NCBI RefSeq assembly: GCF_008923365.1
Contig: NZ_WBMR01000001.1
Span: 62,001 to 126,000 of the forward strand
Length of the DNA: 64,000 bases
Origin: Actinomadura montaniterrae
Lineage (GTDB): Bacteria > Actinomycetota > Actinomycetes > Streptosporangiales > Streptosporangiaceae
Direction: 5' to 3'
Shown: in pieces, positions 24,223 to 32,823 of the stretch
Layout: each line of letters begins with the position of its first letter
Numbering within the stretch: position 1 is the first letter of the stretch
Made by a program: the position numbers and the translations under genes
The notes under the pieces: generated by a model
What the model saw: the letters and a program-made list of their open reading frames with translations, nothing else
Told to the model about the DNA's origin: nothing
Database searches by the model: none

Positions 24223-25050
24223 ATGAGCCCGGACGCGCGCGCACTGCTGGCGGTGGCGCGCAAGGAGCTGCGCGTCCTGCGTCGGTACCCGCTGACCCTG
24301 CTGAACACGATGCTGTTCATGCCCCTGTACCAGCTCGTCCTGCCCGTGCTGCTCCTCGGCACCGCGTTCCTCGTGAAGGGGCGCTCCCTGGGCATGGACG
24401 AGCTCACCGGCACCTCCGACTTCGGCGGATGGCTGTCCGCCGGCCTCGTGGGCGCGACCGTCACCGGCACCGTCCTGTCCGGGCCCGCCCAGGCCATGGC
24501 CTCGGAGCGGGGCCTCGGCACGCTGGAGCAGACCTGGGCCATGCCGGTGAGCCGCCGCGCCCTCGTGCTCGGCCTGATGACCTGCATGACCGGGCTGAGC
24601 CTGCTGGCCGGCGTGACGATGGCGGTCCTGGTGAGCCTGGTGGCGGGCGCCAGCTATGGGCCGGGGACCGTGCTGGTCCTGCCGGTGTTCGCCGCGCTGG
24701 TGCCGGGCCTGGCGGGGATGGGGCTCCTCAGCGCGTCGCTGTCGCTGCTCTGGCGGCAGGCCGTCGGGCTCACCGACAACCTCGGCTACGTCGTGACCGT
24801 CCTCGCCGGTGTCACGTTCCCCGTGGCGGTGCTCTGGGACGCGCTGCGCCCCGTCTCCTACCTCATCCCCACCACGTGGGCGATCGACCTGAGCCGCCGC
24901 GCCGCGCTCGGCGCGGACTCCCTCTACCCGCCCGCCGTGGAGGTGTGCGCCCTGCTGGCCACCTCGGGCCTGTTCCTCGCTGGCGGCACCGCGCTGTTCG
25001 GCCGGATGGAGCGCCGGATGCGCGCGGAGGGAGCGCTCGGCCAGCACTGA
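24223..25050 (+). CDS. ABC-2 type permease (exporter subunit 2)
   Basis: A 275-residue membrane protein with six predicted helices (for example LLNTMLFMPLYQLVLPVLLL) and the ABC-2 coupling sequence ASERGLGTLEQTWAMPVSRR. It is homologous in layout to the permease at 6422-7261 but lies at the far end of the operon and has no ATPase beside it. It probably shares the ATPase at 5406-6425. The true start is the last ATG of the minisatellite, followed by SPDARALLAVARKELR, where family similarity begins. Confidence 0.86.
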   Translation: MSPDARALLAVARKELRVLRRYPLTLLNTMLFMPLYQLVLPVLLLGTAFLVKGRSLGMDELTGTSDFGGWLSAGLVGATVTGTVLSGPAQAMASERGLGTLEQTWAMPVSRRALVLGLMTCMTGLSLLAGVTMAVLVSLVAGASYGPGTVLVLPVFAALVPGLAGMGLLSASLSLLWRQAVGLTDNLGYVVTVLAGVTFPVAVLWDALRPVSYLIPTTWAIDLSRRAALGADSLYPPAVEVCALLATSGLFLAGGTALFGRMERRMRAEGALGQH

Positions 25051-25058
25051 CCAGCACC

Positions 25059-25074
25059 GTCCCATTTATGGGAC
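25059..25074. promoter_or_regulatory. Perfect inverted repeat upstream of the peptide operon
   Basis: GTCCCAT-TT-ATGGGAC has two 7-bp arms and a 2-base centre, in the 87-base gap between the permease stop and the M29-like gene. A 13/16 match occurs in the divergent promoter region at 5249-5264. The gap is AT-richer than its surroundings and must hold the operon promoter. This is a strong candidate operator for a shared dimeric regulator. Confidence 0.6.
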
Positions 25075-25137
25075 AGCTCTCGGAAGTAGTGGTTTCGGGG
25101 ATTATTGAAATGGCGCCTCCTTTCTATGATCAAAGGC

Positions 25138-26130
25138 ATGTCGGTGACTCCTGAAATCGGTTCGCAGGCGGATCCCGGAGCGGCCGGGCACCATCTGCGC
25201 CAGGTCTTTCCGGACGGCGAGATATTCGTCGTGTCGGACGATGCGGAACTGAACCGGTACGCGGCCGGGCTGGGCATGCGGGCCCTGCCGCTCGAGGAAG
25301 CCCCCGGGCTGCCGGACGACGCCAACGTCGTCCTGCTCCTGCGCGCGCGGCTCGTCAGCCGCGACCTGCGCAGGCTGTTCCGCCGCATGCGGGTGCTGCT
25401 GGTCCCGATCGCCAGCTTCGACCCGTCCCTGCCGGTGGCCGAGTACACCCTCCGCCTCGTCCGCGCCACCGACTACACCGCGGCGTGCGAGTGGAACCGC
25501 TACTGGGCGCGGAGCATCTCCGAGCAGCCGGGACCGCTCGTCTTCGAGGGCAACGGCACCGACCTGACCTGCTCGTTCGCCGACCGGCTCAGCGCCGACG
25601 CGTGGCTCGACCCGCACATCGGCCCCGGCAAGTGGGTCAGCGTGGCGAGCTTCTGCGAGTTCTCCATCACCGCCCCTTCCTCGTCCGACTGGCGCGGGGC
25701 CTTCGACATCGCCGGCACGGCGGTCGCGTCCGGGCTGCTCGTCGCGCGGGACGCGCGCGTCCGGCCGGAGGGCGACGAGCGGATCCGCCGGGCCGCCCGG
25801 CTGCGCGAGGAGATCGTCGCGCGGGCGCCGATCGAGCTGCGGCTCGCCGACGGGGTGCTCACCTCGGTGACGGCCGGCGGCGTGGACTACACCGGCGCCG
25901 TGATCGACGTGACCAACCCCGGCTACGCCGGGCACACGCTCGAACTCGGCCTCGGCACCAACATGAACCTCCTCCCGCTGGTGGACTGGGAGCTGAACTC
26001 CCAGCTCAACGAGGGGGCCGGGACGCTGCACCTCGGCTTCGGCGAGGGCATGACGGGCGCGCACATGGACTTCGTCGTGGCCGAGTGCGGGCACCGGTTC
26101 CAGGAAGGCGGCGCGGGCGCACCGCGCTGA
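25138..26130 (+). CDS. M29 aminopeptidase-like protein of the peptide cluster
   Basis: A protein of about 330 residues. The second half follows the thermophilic aminopeptidase (M29) pattern: PLVFEGNGTDLTCSF, then GHTLELGLGTNMN, and NEGAGTLHLGFGEG ending in GAHMDFVVAE. Metal-binding residues are not all obvious, so it may be a non-peptidase member of the fold. The start is uncertain: ATG 25138 (MSVTPEIG), ATG 25126 and GTG 25144 are all in frame, and AAAGG at 25132-25136 best suits 25144. First gene of the operon with the 44-residue peptide, so leader removal or peptide tailoring is the natural hypothesis. Confidence 0.7.
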   Translation: MSVTPEIGSQADPGAAGHHLRQVFPDGEIFVVSDDAELNRYAAGLGMRALPLEEAPGLPDDANVVLLLRARLVSRDLRRLFRRMRVLLVPIASFDPSLPVAEYTLRLVRATDYTAACEWNRYWARSISEQPGPLVFEGNGTDLTCSFADRLSADAWLDPHIGPGKWVSVASFCEFSITAPSSSDWRGAFDIAGTAVASGLLVARDARVRPEGDERIRRAARLREEIVARAPIELRLADGVLTSVTAGGVDYTGAVIDVTNPGYAGHTLELGLGTNMNLLPLVDWELNSQLNEGAGTLHLGFGEGMTGAHMDFVVAECGHRFQEGGAGAPR

Positions 26131-26161
26131 ACCCCCACCACTTCGCGAGAGGAGGAGAGAC

Positions 26162-26296
26162 ATGCGCGAGCTGACGATCAACGACCAGTCCTGGAACGTC
26201 GACGAGGACGACACCCTCGTCGAGGGCGCCGAGCGGCTGGAGTCGGCCGACCCCGTCGAGGCGGCGTCGCTCAGCTACGGCTACGCCAGGATCTAG
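26162..26296 (+). CDS. Candidate ribosomal precursor peptide (44 aa)
   Basis: A 44-residue ORF with a very strong ribosome site (GAGGAGAG 3-5 bases before ATG). The first 33 residues are acidic (12 Asp/Glu) with the shape of a leader (MRELTINDQSW..., then LVEGAERLESADPVE). The last residues are neutral to basic and aromatic, ending ASLSYGYARI, like a short core. Neighbouring genes encode an M29-like protein, an amidohydrolase, a luciferase-like oxidoreductase and an ATP-grasp ligase, none of which needs an NRPS. A ribosomally made, modified peptide is the best reading. A small acidic accessory protein is the alternative. Confidence 0.65.
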   Translation: MRELTINDQSWNVDEDDTLVEGAERLESADPVEAASLSYGYARI

Positions 26297-26374
26297 CCGG
26301 TCGGGCGCGGGGGCGGCCTGCCCGTCCCCGCGCCCGGTCGCCCACCTCAGCAGCGGAACGGAGCGGGGAACGCG

Positions 26375-27643
26375 ATGGCCGAGCGGACGCGCTACACGGT
26401 GATCTCGGCGGACTGCCACGGCGGCGCGGACCTCCTGGAGTACCGCGAGCACCTCGACCCGGCGTACCGGGAGGAGTTCGACGCCTGGGCGGTCTCCTAC
26501 GAGGTGCCCTACGAGGACCTCAAGGGCGAGGACGGGACCCGCAACTGGGACTCCGACCGGCGCCTGCGCGAGTTGGAGCAGGACGGGACCGTCGCCGAGG
26601 TCCTGTTCCCCAACACGATCCCGCCGTTCTTCTCCGCGTCCTCGCTCGGCAGCCAGCGGGCCGCCGAGAGCGCCGCGGACCTGCGCCGCCGCTGGGCGGG
26701 CCTGCGCGCCCACAACCGCTGGCTGGCCGGCTTCTGCGCCGCGGCGCCGGGCCGCCGCGCCGGGGTCTTCCAGGTGATGCTCCACGACGTCGGCGAGGCC
26801 GTCGCCGAGATCGAGCGCGCCGCCGCGGCCGGGCTGCGCGGCGGGCTGCTGCTGCCCGGCACCCCGCCCGGGTCCGGCCTGCCGCCGCTGTACTACCACG
26901 AGTACTACGACCCGATCTGGCGCGCCTGCGTCGAGGCCGGGCTGCCGGTGAACGTGCACAGCGGCAGCGCCGCGCCCCGCGCGGGCGACCGTCCCGAGGA
27001 CCACGTGCTGTTCATGCTGGAGCTGCGCTGGTGGGACCAGCGGACCCTGCGGCACCTCATCCTCGGCGGCGTGCTGGAGCGCCACCCCGAGCTGACCGTC
27101 GTCTTCACCGAGGAGGGGCTCGGCTGGATCCCGAACGCGCTCCGCGCGATGGACGGCTTCGTCGACTCCATGCGCACCGCGTCCGGCAGCGGAGACCTCA
27201 GCCACGGCGCGACCGTGGCCCGGAACCTGTCGCTGCGGCCGAGCGAGTACTGGCGGCGCCAGTGCTACGCCGGGGCCAGCTTCATGCACCCGTCCGAGAC
27301 CGCGATCCGGGCCTCGATCGGCGTGTCCCGGATCATGTGGGGGAGCGACTACCCGCACACCGAGGCGACCTACCCCTACAGCGAGTCCGCCATCCGGCTG
27401 GCCTACGCCGGGGTGCCCGAGGACGAGGTCGAGCTGATGCTGGCCGGCAACGCCGCCCGCGTCTTCGGGTTCGACCTGGAGGCGCTCGCCCGGCACGCCG
27501 AACGGGTCGGCCCCGAGCGGGACGGCGTCACGGCGGGCGTGGACCCCGCGTCCCTGCCCGCCGGTGTGGCGAAGAGCCCCGCATTCGCCGGCATCACCCC
27601 CGGCTCCAGCAGGACGCGGTGGGTCGACAACCGCAAGGCGTAG
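26375..27643 (+). CDS. Amidohydrolase-2 family metal-dependent hydrolase
   Basis: A 422-residue TIM-barrel amidohydrolase of the ACMSD/amidohydrolase-2 type. The metal motif near the N-terminus is ISADCHGG (Asp13, His15), followed by LPVNVHSG, VVFTEEGLGWIPNAL and IMWGSDYPHTEATYPYS with the late Asp. These enzymes hydrolyse or decarboxylate small carboxylates and amides. It follows the precursor peptide by 78 bases with its own ribosome site and is convergent with the luciferase-like gene. It may act on the peptide or on an excised residue; the substrate is unknown. Confidence 0.86.
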   Translation: MAERTRYTVISADCHGGADLLEYREHLDPAYREEFDAWAVSYEVPYEDLKGEDGTRNWDSDRRLRELEQDGTVAEVLFPNTIPPFFSASSLGSQRAAESAADLRRRWAGLRAHNRWLAGFCAAAPGRRAGVFQVMLHDVGEAVAEIERAAAAGLRGGLLLPGTPPGSGLPPLYYHEYYDPIWRACVEAGLPVNVHSGSAAPRAGDRPEDHVLFMLELRWWDQRTLRHLILGGVLERHPELTVVFTEEGLGWIPNALRAMDGFVDSMRTASGSGDLSHGATVARNLSLRPSEYWRRQCYAGASFMHPSETAIRASIGVSRIMWGSDYPHTEATYPYSESAIRLAYAGVPEDEVELMLAGNAARVFGFDLEALARHAERVGPERDGVTAGVDPASLPAGVAKSPAFAGITPGSSRTRWVDNRKA

Positions 27644-27666
27644 GCGACTCCGTGTAGTGGTCGCGG

Positions 27667-28509
27667 TCAGCCGCCGGTGACGGCGGGCGCGACCTCCTTC
27701 ATGAAGCGGCGCAGGTCACGGACGCCTCCCGCCGGATCGACCATCTGGACGACGAAGTGCCGCACGCCGAGGTCGCGGTCGGCGCACAGCCGCCGCGCCA
27801 GCTCCCGCGGCGGCCCCGTCAGGACGAAGCCGGGGACGTCGGCGCGGTGCGAGAAGGCGATCTCGTAGTTCGCCGACACCCGCGCCTTGCCCGTCCGGGG
27901 GATCAGCTCGCCCAGCCGCGCGGTGTCGGGCGCCCAGCAGTTCCACCAGTCCGCCCGCTCGCGCGCCAGCGCCATCGTCCCGTCGCCGACGCCGCCGATG
28001 GTCAGCGGGATCCGGGACTGGACGGCGGCCGGGCCGCCCTGCGGGTCCCGCACGGTGAAGAACTCGCCGGCGTGGTCGACGGGCCGTCCGCTGACGACGA
28101 GGCCGAGGACGTCCAGCAGTTCGGCCAGCCGGGCCCGCCGCACGCGGGGCGGGTCCGCGGTGAAGCCCAGGCCGGTCAACTCGGACGGTGACGAGCCCCA
28201 GCCGAGCCCGAGGTTGAGCCGCCCGCCGCTGATCTGGTCGAGCGTCACCGCCATGCGGCCGAGCAGCACCGGGTTCCGGAACGACTCGCACAGCACCAGG
28301 TGCCCCACGCGGACGGTGCTGGTCCGGGCCGCGATCGCCGTCGCGACCGTCCAGCCCTCCAGCGCTCCGCCGGGCACCCCCGGCAGCGCCAGGTGGTCCA
28401 TGAACCACACGGCCTCGAAGCCGAGGTCCTCCGCGGCCTCCGCCAGCGTCGCCAGCTGCGCGAAGCTCCGCCTGACCTGCGGCAGGTACAGCCCGAACGT
28501 CGGCGTCAC
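27667..28509 (-). CDS. Luciferase-like F420-type oxidoreductase of the peptide cluster
   Basis: A 280-residue luciferase-like TIM-barrel protein beginning TPTFGLYLPQ, with FEAVWFMDHL, QISGGRLNLGLGWGSSPSE and GKARVSANYEIAF. The pattern is that of F420-dependent members. The GTG start overlaps the ATP-grasp stop (GTGA), so the two are translationally coupled. Longer upstream reading of the same frame is only the shadow of the ATP-grasp gene. Possible roles are dehydrogenation or hydroxylation of the peptide product. It is not closely similar to the other luciferase-like protein at 22361-23359. Confidence 0.83.
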   Translation of the reverse strand: MTPTFGLYLPQVRRSFAQLATLAEAAEDLGFEAVWFMDHLALPGVPGGALEGWTVATAIAARTSTVRVGHLVLCESFRNPVLLGRMAVTLDQISGGRLNLGLGWGSSPSELTGLGFTADPPRVRRARLAELLDVLGLVVSGRPVDHAGEFFTVRDPQGGPAAVQSRIPLTIGGVGDGTMALARERADWWNCWAPDTARLGELIPRTGKARVSANYEIAFSHRADVPGFVLTGPPRELARRLCADRDLGVRHFVVQMVDPAGGVRDLRRFMKEVAPAVTGG

Positions 28510-29741
28510 GCGCCGGTCTCCACGTGCAGGAGGCGCTCCGCCTCGTCCAGGACCCGCCCGCACTCGTCGATCGACCCGGACACGGCGACCGCGTAGGCGA
28601 TCCGCCCGTACCGGATGTCGCGGGACGGCGGGGACACCGTCTCGCCCGGCTCGGCGAGCGTCACGGCGCGCACCACCTCGGGCGGCAGCCGCTCCTCGTC
28701 GAACCGGATCGCCCGGATCGTCGTGTCGTCGCGCTCGGGGTGGAAGAACCGGATCCCGGCCGTGAGCTTCCGGTCCGGGGCGAGGACGGGCGGCAGCCCG
28801 CACGCCGCGGCCGCCGACACCAGCCCCGGGTCGATCCCGGTGGCGTACCGGCCGAGCAGCGACAGCAGGTCGCCGCCCAGCCGCCCGTTCAGCTCGATTA
28901 CCTTGGGGCCGCGCCGGGTCAGCCGCATCTCGGTGAACGTGACGCCCTCGGTGAAGCCGAGCGCCGAATGCGCGGCCTGCAGGACCTGCATGACGCGCAG
29001 ATCGGCCAGCAGCGGGTCGGCGCCGTCCACGAAATGCCCGAGCTCGGCGAAGAACGGCGCGTAGCCGACGACCTTGCGGGCCAGGTAGATCGGCTGCACC
29101 CGGCCCCGGTGCACCACCGAGTCGATGCTGATCTCCGGCCCGTCCAGATACTCCTCGACCAGCACCGGCGTCTCGTAGCGCGGCGCCCCGGCCGCACGCG
29201 CGCCGGCCGACCACGGGAACCACGATGCGAGCTCCTCGGGGCCGTCCACCCGGACGATCCCGATGCTGCCGGCGAGCCCGCGCGGCTTCAGCACCGCCGG
29301 GTACCCGGTCCGCTCGGCGGCGCGCAGCGCCTCGTCGGTCCGCGACACCGCGATCGACAGCGGCTGCGGGACGCCCGCCCCGGCCAGCGCGGACCGCGTG
29401 AGGTACTTGTCGCTGCAGGCGACGACCATCTCCGGCTTCCCGCCCGGCAGGTCCAGGCTCTCGGCGACGTACGCGGCCGGGACCGCCAGGTCGTCGGACC
29501 AGCTGACCACGCCGCGCACCTCGCCGGCGGCCGCGATCCGGACGGCCTCCCGGATCAGCGCGGGCACGTCGAAGACGTCGTCGAAGACCGTGCTGCCGCA
29601 GATGTGCGGCCGTTCCCAGGTCGGTTCGGCGCGGCAGAACAAATGGACCCGGTAATCGACTCCGACGGACTCCAGAAGATGGCCGCGAAAAAGCTCGGAC
29701 CCGTGGCCGATGACGAGGAGGAGCGGTCGAGTGTCAGGCAT
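28506..29741 (-). CDS. ATP-grasp carboxylate-amine ligase
   Basis: A 411-residue ATP-grasp enzyme. The start at 29741 has GAAGGGA 5 bases upstream. Landmarks: ATP-binding lysine in YPAVLKPRGLAGSIGIVRV, TPVLVEEYLDGPEISIDSVV, and the Mg-binding VIELNGRLGGDLL. The architecture (N-terminal Rossmann-like domain GHGSELFRGH, then the grasp) matches BacD-type amino acid ligases and related peptide ligases. It probably forms an amide or peptide bond, for example adding an amino acid to the ribosomal peptide or cyclising it. It diverges from the amidase and is coupled to the luciferase-like gene. Confidence 0.85.
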   Translation of the reverse strand: MPDTRPLLLVIGHGSELFRGHLLESVGVDYRVHLFCRAEPTWERPHICGSTVFDDVFDVPALIREAVRIAAAGEVRGVVSWSDDLAVPAAYVAESLDLPGGKPEMVVACSDKYLTRSALAGAGVPQPLSIAVSRTDEALRAAERTGYPAVLKPRGLAGSIGIVRVDGPEELASWFPWSAGARAAGAPRYETPVLVEEYLDGPEISIDSVVHRGRVQPIYLARKVVGYAPFFAELGHFVDGADPLLADLRVMQVLQAAHSALGFTEGVTFTEMRLTRRGPKVIELNGRLGGDLLSLLGRYATGIDPGLVSAAAACGLPPVLAPDRKLTAGIRFFHPERDDTTIRAIRFDEERLPPEVVRAVTLAEPGETVSPPSRDIRYGRIAYAVAVSGSIDECGRVLDEAERLLHVETGA

Positions 29742-29869
29742 GCGGATCCCTTCTCCCGCACGGCGGCCGATGGCCGCTTCCGCATGATCGAATCTACAGT
29801 GCATAAAGTGAAAATAAAAGGACGGGAACGCGGACGGGCCCGTCCGGCGGCACGGCGGAGAGGACGGCC
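29742..29869. promoter_or_regulatory. AT-rich divergent promoter region
   Basis: The spacer between the ATP-grasp and amidase genes contains the most AT-rich patch of the window (TGCATAAAGTGAAAATAAAAG around 29800-29820). Possible -10 elements are TAGATT on the minus strand (29796-29791) and TAAAGT on the plus strand (29804-29809). Convincing -35 partners are not seen. The cluster palindrome does not recur here. Confidence 0.35.
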
Positions 29870-31303
29870 ATGAGCGATGACTTCCTGGACCTCGACGGGG
29901 TCGCGCAGGCCGGGCTCGTCCGCACCGGGCGGCTGAGCCCGGCCGAACTCGTCGCCGCCGCCATCGACCGGATCGAGCGCCTCGACCCGGTGCTCGGCGC
30001 GCTCGCCGCGGAACGGTTCGAGCGCGCGCGCGACGAGGCCGCCCGGCCCGCCCGGCCCGCCCGCGGCGCCTTCGCGGGCGTCCCGTTCCTGCTCAAGGAC
30101 GCCGTGCAGCACTCGGCCGGCGACCGCTACCAGCACGGCATGACCTACCTGCGCGAGCATCCATGGTTCTCGCCCGCCGACACCGCGCTCACCGGCCGCT
30201 ACCGCGCGGCCGGGCTCGTCCTCCTGGGCCGGACGAAGGTCCCCGAGCTCACCATGTCGCCCACCACCGAGCCGCTCGCCCACGGCCCCGCCCGCAACCC
30301 GTGGGACACCACGCGCTCGTCCGGCGGCTCCAGCGGCGGCTCCGCGGTGGCCGTCGCCTCCGGCATGGTCGCCTTCGCGCACGGGAACGACATGGGCGGC
30401 TCCATCAGGATCCCGGCGTCGTGCTGCGGCCTCGTCGGCCTCAAACCCTCCCGCGCCCGCATGACCCTCGCCCCCTACGCCTCGTACTGGGGGCCGCTCA
30501 CCCACGAGCACGTGCTGACCCGCACCGTCCGCGACAGCGCCGCCGTCCTGGACGCCACCGCCGGCCCCACCCCCGGCGACCTCACCGCGGCCCCGCCCCC
30601 GTCCCGTCCCTGGACGGCGGAGCTCGACGCCGACCCCGGGCGCCTGCACATCGGCCTTCTCCAGGAACGGCCGTCCGGCGGGCCGGTCGTCCCCGAGTGC
30701 GTCACCGCGGTGAACGCCACGGCCCGAATGCTGGAGTCGCTCGGCCACCACGTCCGGGTACTCGCCCCCGGCGCCTTCGCCGACGCCGGCGGCGTCTCGG
30801 CCATGGGACTCGTGATCGCCACCTCCGTCGCCCGCGACGTCACCGCCTGGGAACGGCGCATCGGCGTCCCCATGCACGACCTCGAACCGGGAACCGCCGC
30901 GGCCGTCACCCGAGGCTCCGCGACCACCACCGCCCAGCTCCTGGACGCCCTGGACGTCCTGGCGCGGTGGAGCCGCCGCATCGTGCGCGCCTCCAGCGCG
31001 GTCGACATCGTCCTGAGCCCCACCCTGCCGGGACTCCCGCCGCCTCTGGGCACGCTGAGCGGCGACCGCCCGCTCAGCGAAACGGCACCGGCCTGGACCG
31101 CCATGGCGGAACTGGCCGTCCTCAGCAACATCTCCGGCCAGCCCGCGATCTCCCTCCCGCTGCATCGGACCGAGACCGGCCTGCCGATCGGCGTCCAGCT
31201 GACCGCCCCGTACGCACGGGAAGACCTCCTCTTCCGGCTGTCCTCCCAACTCGAACGAACCGCCCCCTGGCCCCAGACCCCGTCCCACCTCGCCCGATCC
31301 TGA
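29870..31303 (+). CDS. Amidase-signature family amidase
   Basis: A 477-residue amidase-signature enzyme with the Ser-cisSer-Lys triad in its expected contexts: Lys76 in FLLKDAVQ, cis-Ser154 in [11 protein letters not shown], nucleophile Ser178 in [21 protein letters not shown] lies 7 bases before the ATG. It hydrolyses C-N amide bonds of small substrates in the cytoplasm. It is adjacent to the ATP-grasp gene but divergent, so membership of the peptide pathway is possible but unproven. Confidence 0.88.
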   Translation: MSDDFLDLDGVAQAGLVRTGRLSPAELVAAAIDRIERLDPVLGALAAERFERARDEAARPARPARGAFAGVPFLLKDAVQHSAGDRYQHGMTYLREHPWFSPADTALTGRYRAAGLVLLGRTKVPELTMSPTTEPLAHGPARNPWDTTRSSGGSSGGSAVAVASGMVAFAHGNDMGGSIRIPASCCGLVGLKPSRARMTLAPYASYWGPLTHEHVLTRTVRDSAAVLDATAGPTPGDLTAAPPPSRPWTAELDADPGRLHIGLLQERPSGGPVVPECVTAVNATARMLESLGHHVRVLAPGAFADAGGVSAMGLVIATSVARDVTAWERRIGVPMHDLEPGTAAAVTRGSATTTAQLLDALDVLARWSRRIVRASSAVDIVLSPTLPGLPPPLGTLSGDRPLSETAPAWTAMAELAVLSNISGQPAISLPLHRTETGLPIGVQLTAPYAREDLLFRLSSQLERTAPWPQTPSHLARS

Positions 31304-31349
31304 CCGCTGGGGCTGTGACCGCATAGGTTCGCCGTTGTGCTGGTGTACC

Positions 31350-32258
31350 TCAGCGGTAGCCGGCCAGGCCGTCCGCAAGTTCTGCTTCGTCGCCGTCGCG
31401 GATCGCGTAGAGGGCTTGCTGCAGGGCGAACGTGCCGCGGATCGCGGCGATGCGGGTGAGGAGCCCGTGGTTCGACCAGCCGCCCAGAGCGAGCACCCGC
31501 TCCAGGAGCTCAGGGCCGTAGCCGGCACCGATCGCTGCGAAGTCTTCGGCCGGGTCGCCGAGTGCGACATCGTCCCAGTCGAGCACTCCGGAGAGGCGCG
31601 GCAGCCCGTGCGTCCACTCCCACAGGACGTTCTCGGCACCGAGGTCGCCATGCACCACCGCTCGGGTGAGGTGGGGAAGGCCGTCGAGTGCCGTGAGTTC
31701 CCGACCGGCCCGCAGGCGCCCGCTGTCGGACATGAGCTGGAACAACTCCGCGCGCACGTTCTCCGCGAACAGCCGCCACCGGTCTGCTGGTGCCTGCGGC
31801 AGGACTGCGCGTACCGTCTCGTCGGTGCCCGCCCGGGCCAGGCCGGACAGCAGCATGGCGTACTGCGCCGCCACGGCGTCGAACACTCGGGCATCGTTGA
31901 GGGCGTCGGCCTGCAGCGGTTCGCCGGGAATGCGGCCGAGTACCAGGAACGGCGCCTCGTCGGTGTCGTGGACGCCGCCCCGGAGCAGCGGCTCAGGTGT
32001 GCGGAAGCCGAGGTCGAGGCCGGCGAGTGCGCGCAGTGCGGCGGCCCGCTGGGGCAACCGGGCAGCCGCCGCCCGGGTTCGGGGCAGGCACACGACACGG
32101 TCCGACCCAATGACCACGATGTGGAATTGCCCCTGACGTACTGCGAGGTCGTCCGGCTCGTCGTCGGGCAGCAGACGGCCCAGCAGAGCGCGATGCGTCG
32201 CACGGATGCTCACGAGCGTGACCTCTGGATCCTTCGATGCGGCGGAGGTGATGTGCAT
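31350..32258 (-). CDS. Aminoglycoside/macrolide phosphotransferase-family kinase
   Basis: A 302-residue APH-fold protein. The catalytic loop is [14 protein letters not shown] (HxDxxxxN) and the metal site is [13 protein letters not shown]. The N-terminal lobe has [14 protein letters not shown] in the position of the nucleotide-binding strands. Family members phosphorylate antibiotics, hydroxy amino acids or small metabolites. It is convergent with the amidase. A resistance role is possible, but nothing ties it to the cluster product. Confidence 0.82.
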   Translation of the reverse strand: MHITSAASKDPEVTLVSIRATHRALLGRLLPDDEPDDLAVRQGQFHIVVIGSDRVVCLPRTRAAAARLPQRAAALRALAGLDLGFRTPEPLLRGGVHDTDEAPFLVLGRIPGEPLQADALNDARVFDAVAAQYAMLLSGLARAGTDETVRAVLPQAPADRWRLFAENVRAELFQLMSDSGRLRAGRELTALDGLPHLTRAVVHGDLGAENVLWEWTHGLPRLSGVLDWDDVALGDPAEDFAAIGAGYGPELLERVLALGGWSNHGLLTRIAAIRGTFALQQALYAIRDGDEAELADGLAGYR

Positions 32259-32383
32259 GGAGTGCTGTCAGGCCCCGCCGGCCGACGGCGGTGAATCGGT
32301 TGTACCCGTTCAGATGGTAGTCGTGTGACTACAGATAGTGATATTCGTGGTTTTCCGGTTCCCGACACCCCGAAAGAGGACCC

Positions 32384-32710
32384 ATGATCACGCGCTTGTC
32401 CCTGGCCGGCCTCGCCCTGGCCGCCGCTCTCGCCCCGGGCACTCCCGCCCTCGCTTCCACGAGACCAGCTCAGGTCGCTGGTCCCGGCTACACATGTGAC
32501 CGCCTGGTGTGGCAGGGCGGGAACCAATGGGACGGGGTCGATCGCTGCGTTCCGTCTGGGGGCGCATTTCCCAGCGGCCCCCTCGTGGACCCCTTCACCA
32601 TCACCAGCCGGGAAACCGGCGCCACCTTCACCTGCACCCCGGATTCCTTCGGGCATGCCGGCACCGCCCAGACGCCCCAGCGGGTCATCGGCAACCGTTG
32701 CTCCCCATGA
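32384..32710 (+). CDS. Small secreted cysteine-containing protein
   Basis: A protein of 108 residues with a Sec signal peptide (MITRLSLAGLALAAALAPG, cleavage near ALAS at 25). The mature part has four Cys spread as two possible disulphides (YTCDRLVW, DRCVPSGG, TFTCTPDSF, GNRCSP). GAAAGAGGA precedes the ATG. The family is not recognised; an extracellular or periplasmic role is likely. Confidence 0.7.
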   Translation: MITRLSLAGLALAAALAPGTPALASTRPAQVAGPGYTCDRLVWQGGNQWDGVDRCVPSGGAFPSGPLVDPFTITSRETGATFTCTPDSFGHAGTAQTPQRVIGNRCSP

Positions 32711-32823
32711 CGGACCCGGCTTGACGCTCGGCGGGGCGCGGTCACCGCGTCCCGCCCGCCCTTCCGTCGCCGGCCCGCCCCCTTCCAGTCCACGACCGGC
32801 GACTGCCGTGGGCGGTCTTGGAC

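Noticed and set aside
24119-24226. 35-codon ORF made of MSAEAAG repeats
   Set aside because: It arises from the tandem duplication of a start/stop junction and ends at the permease start; better treated as a regulatory repeat than a protein.
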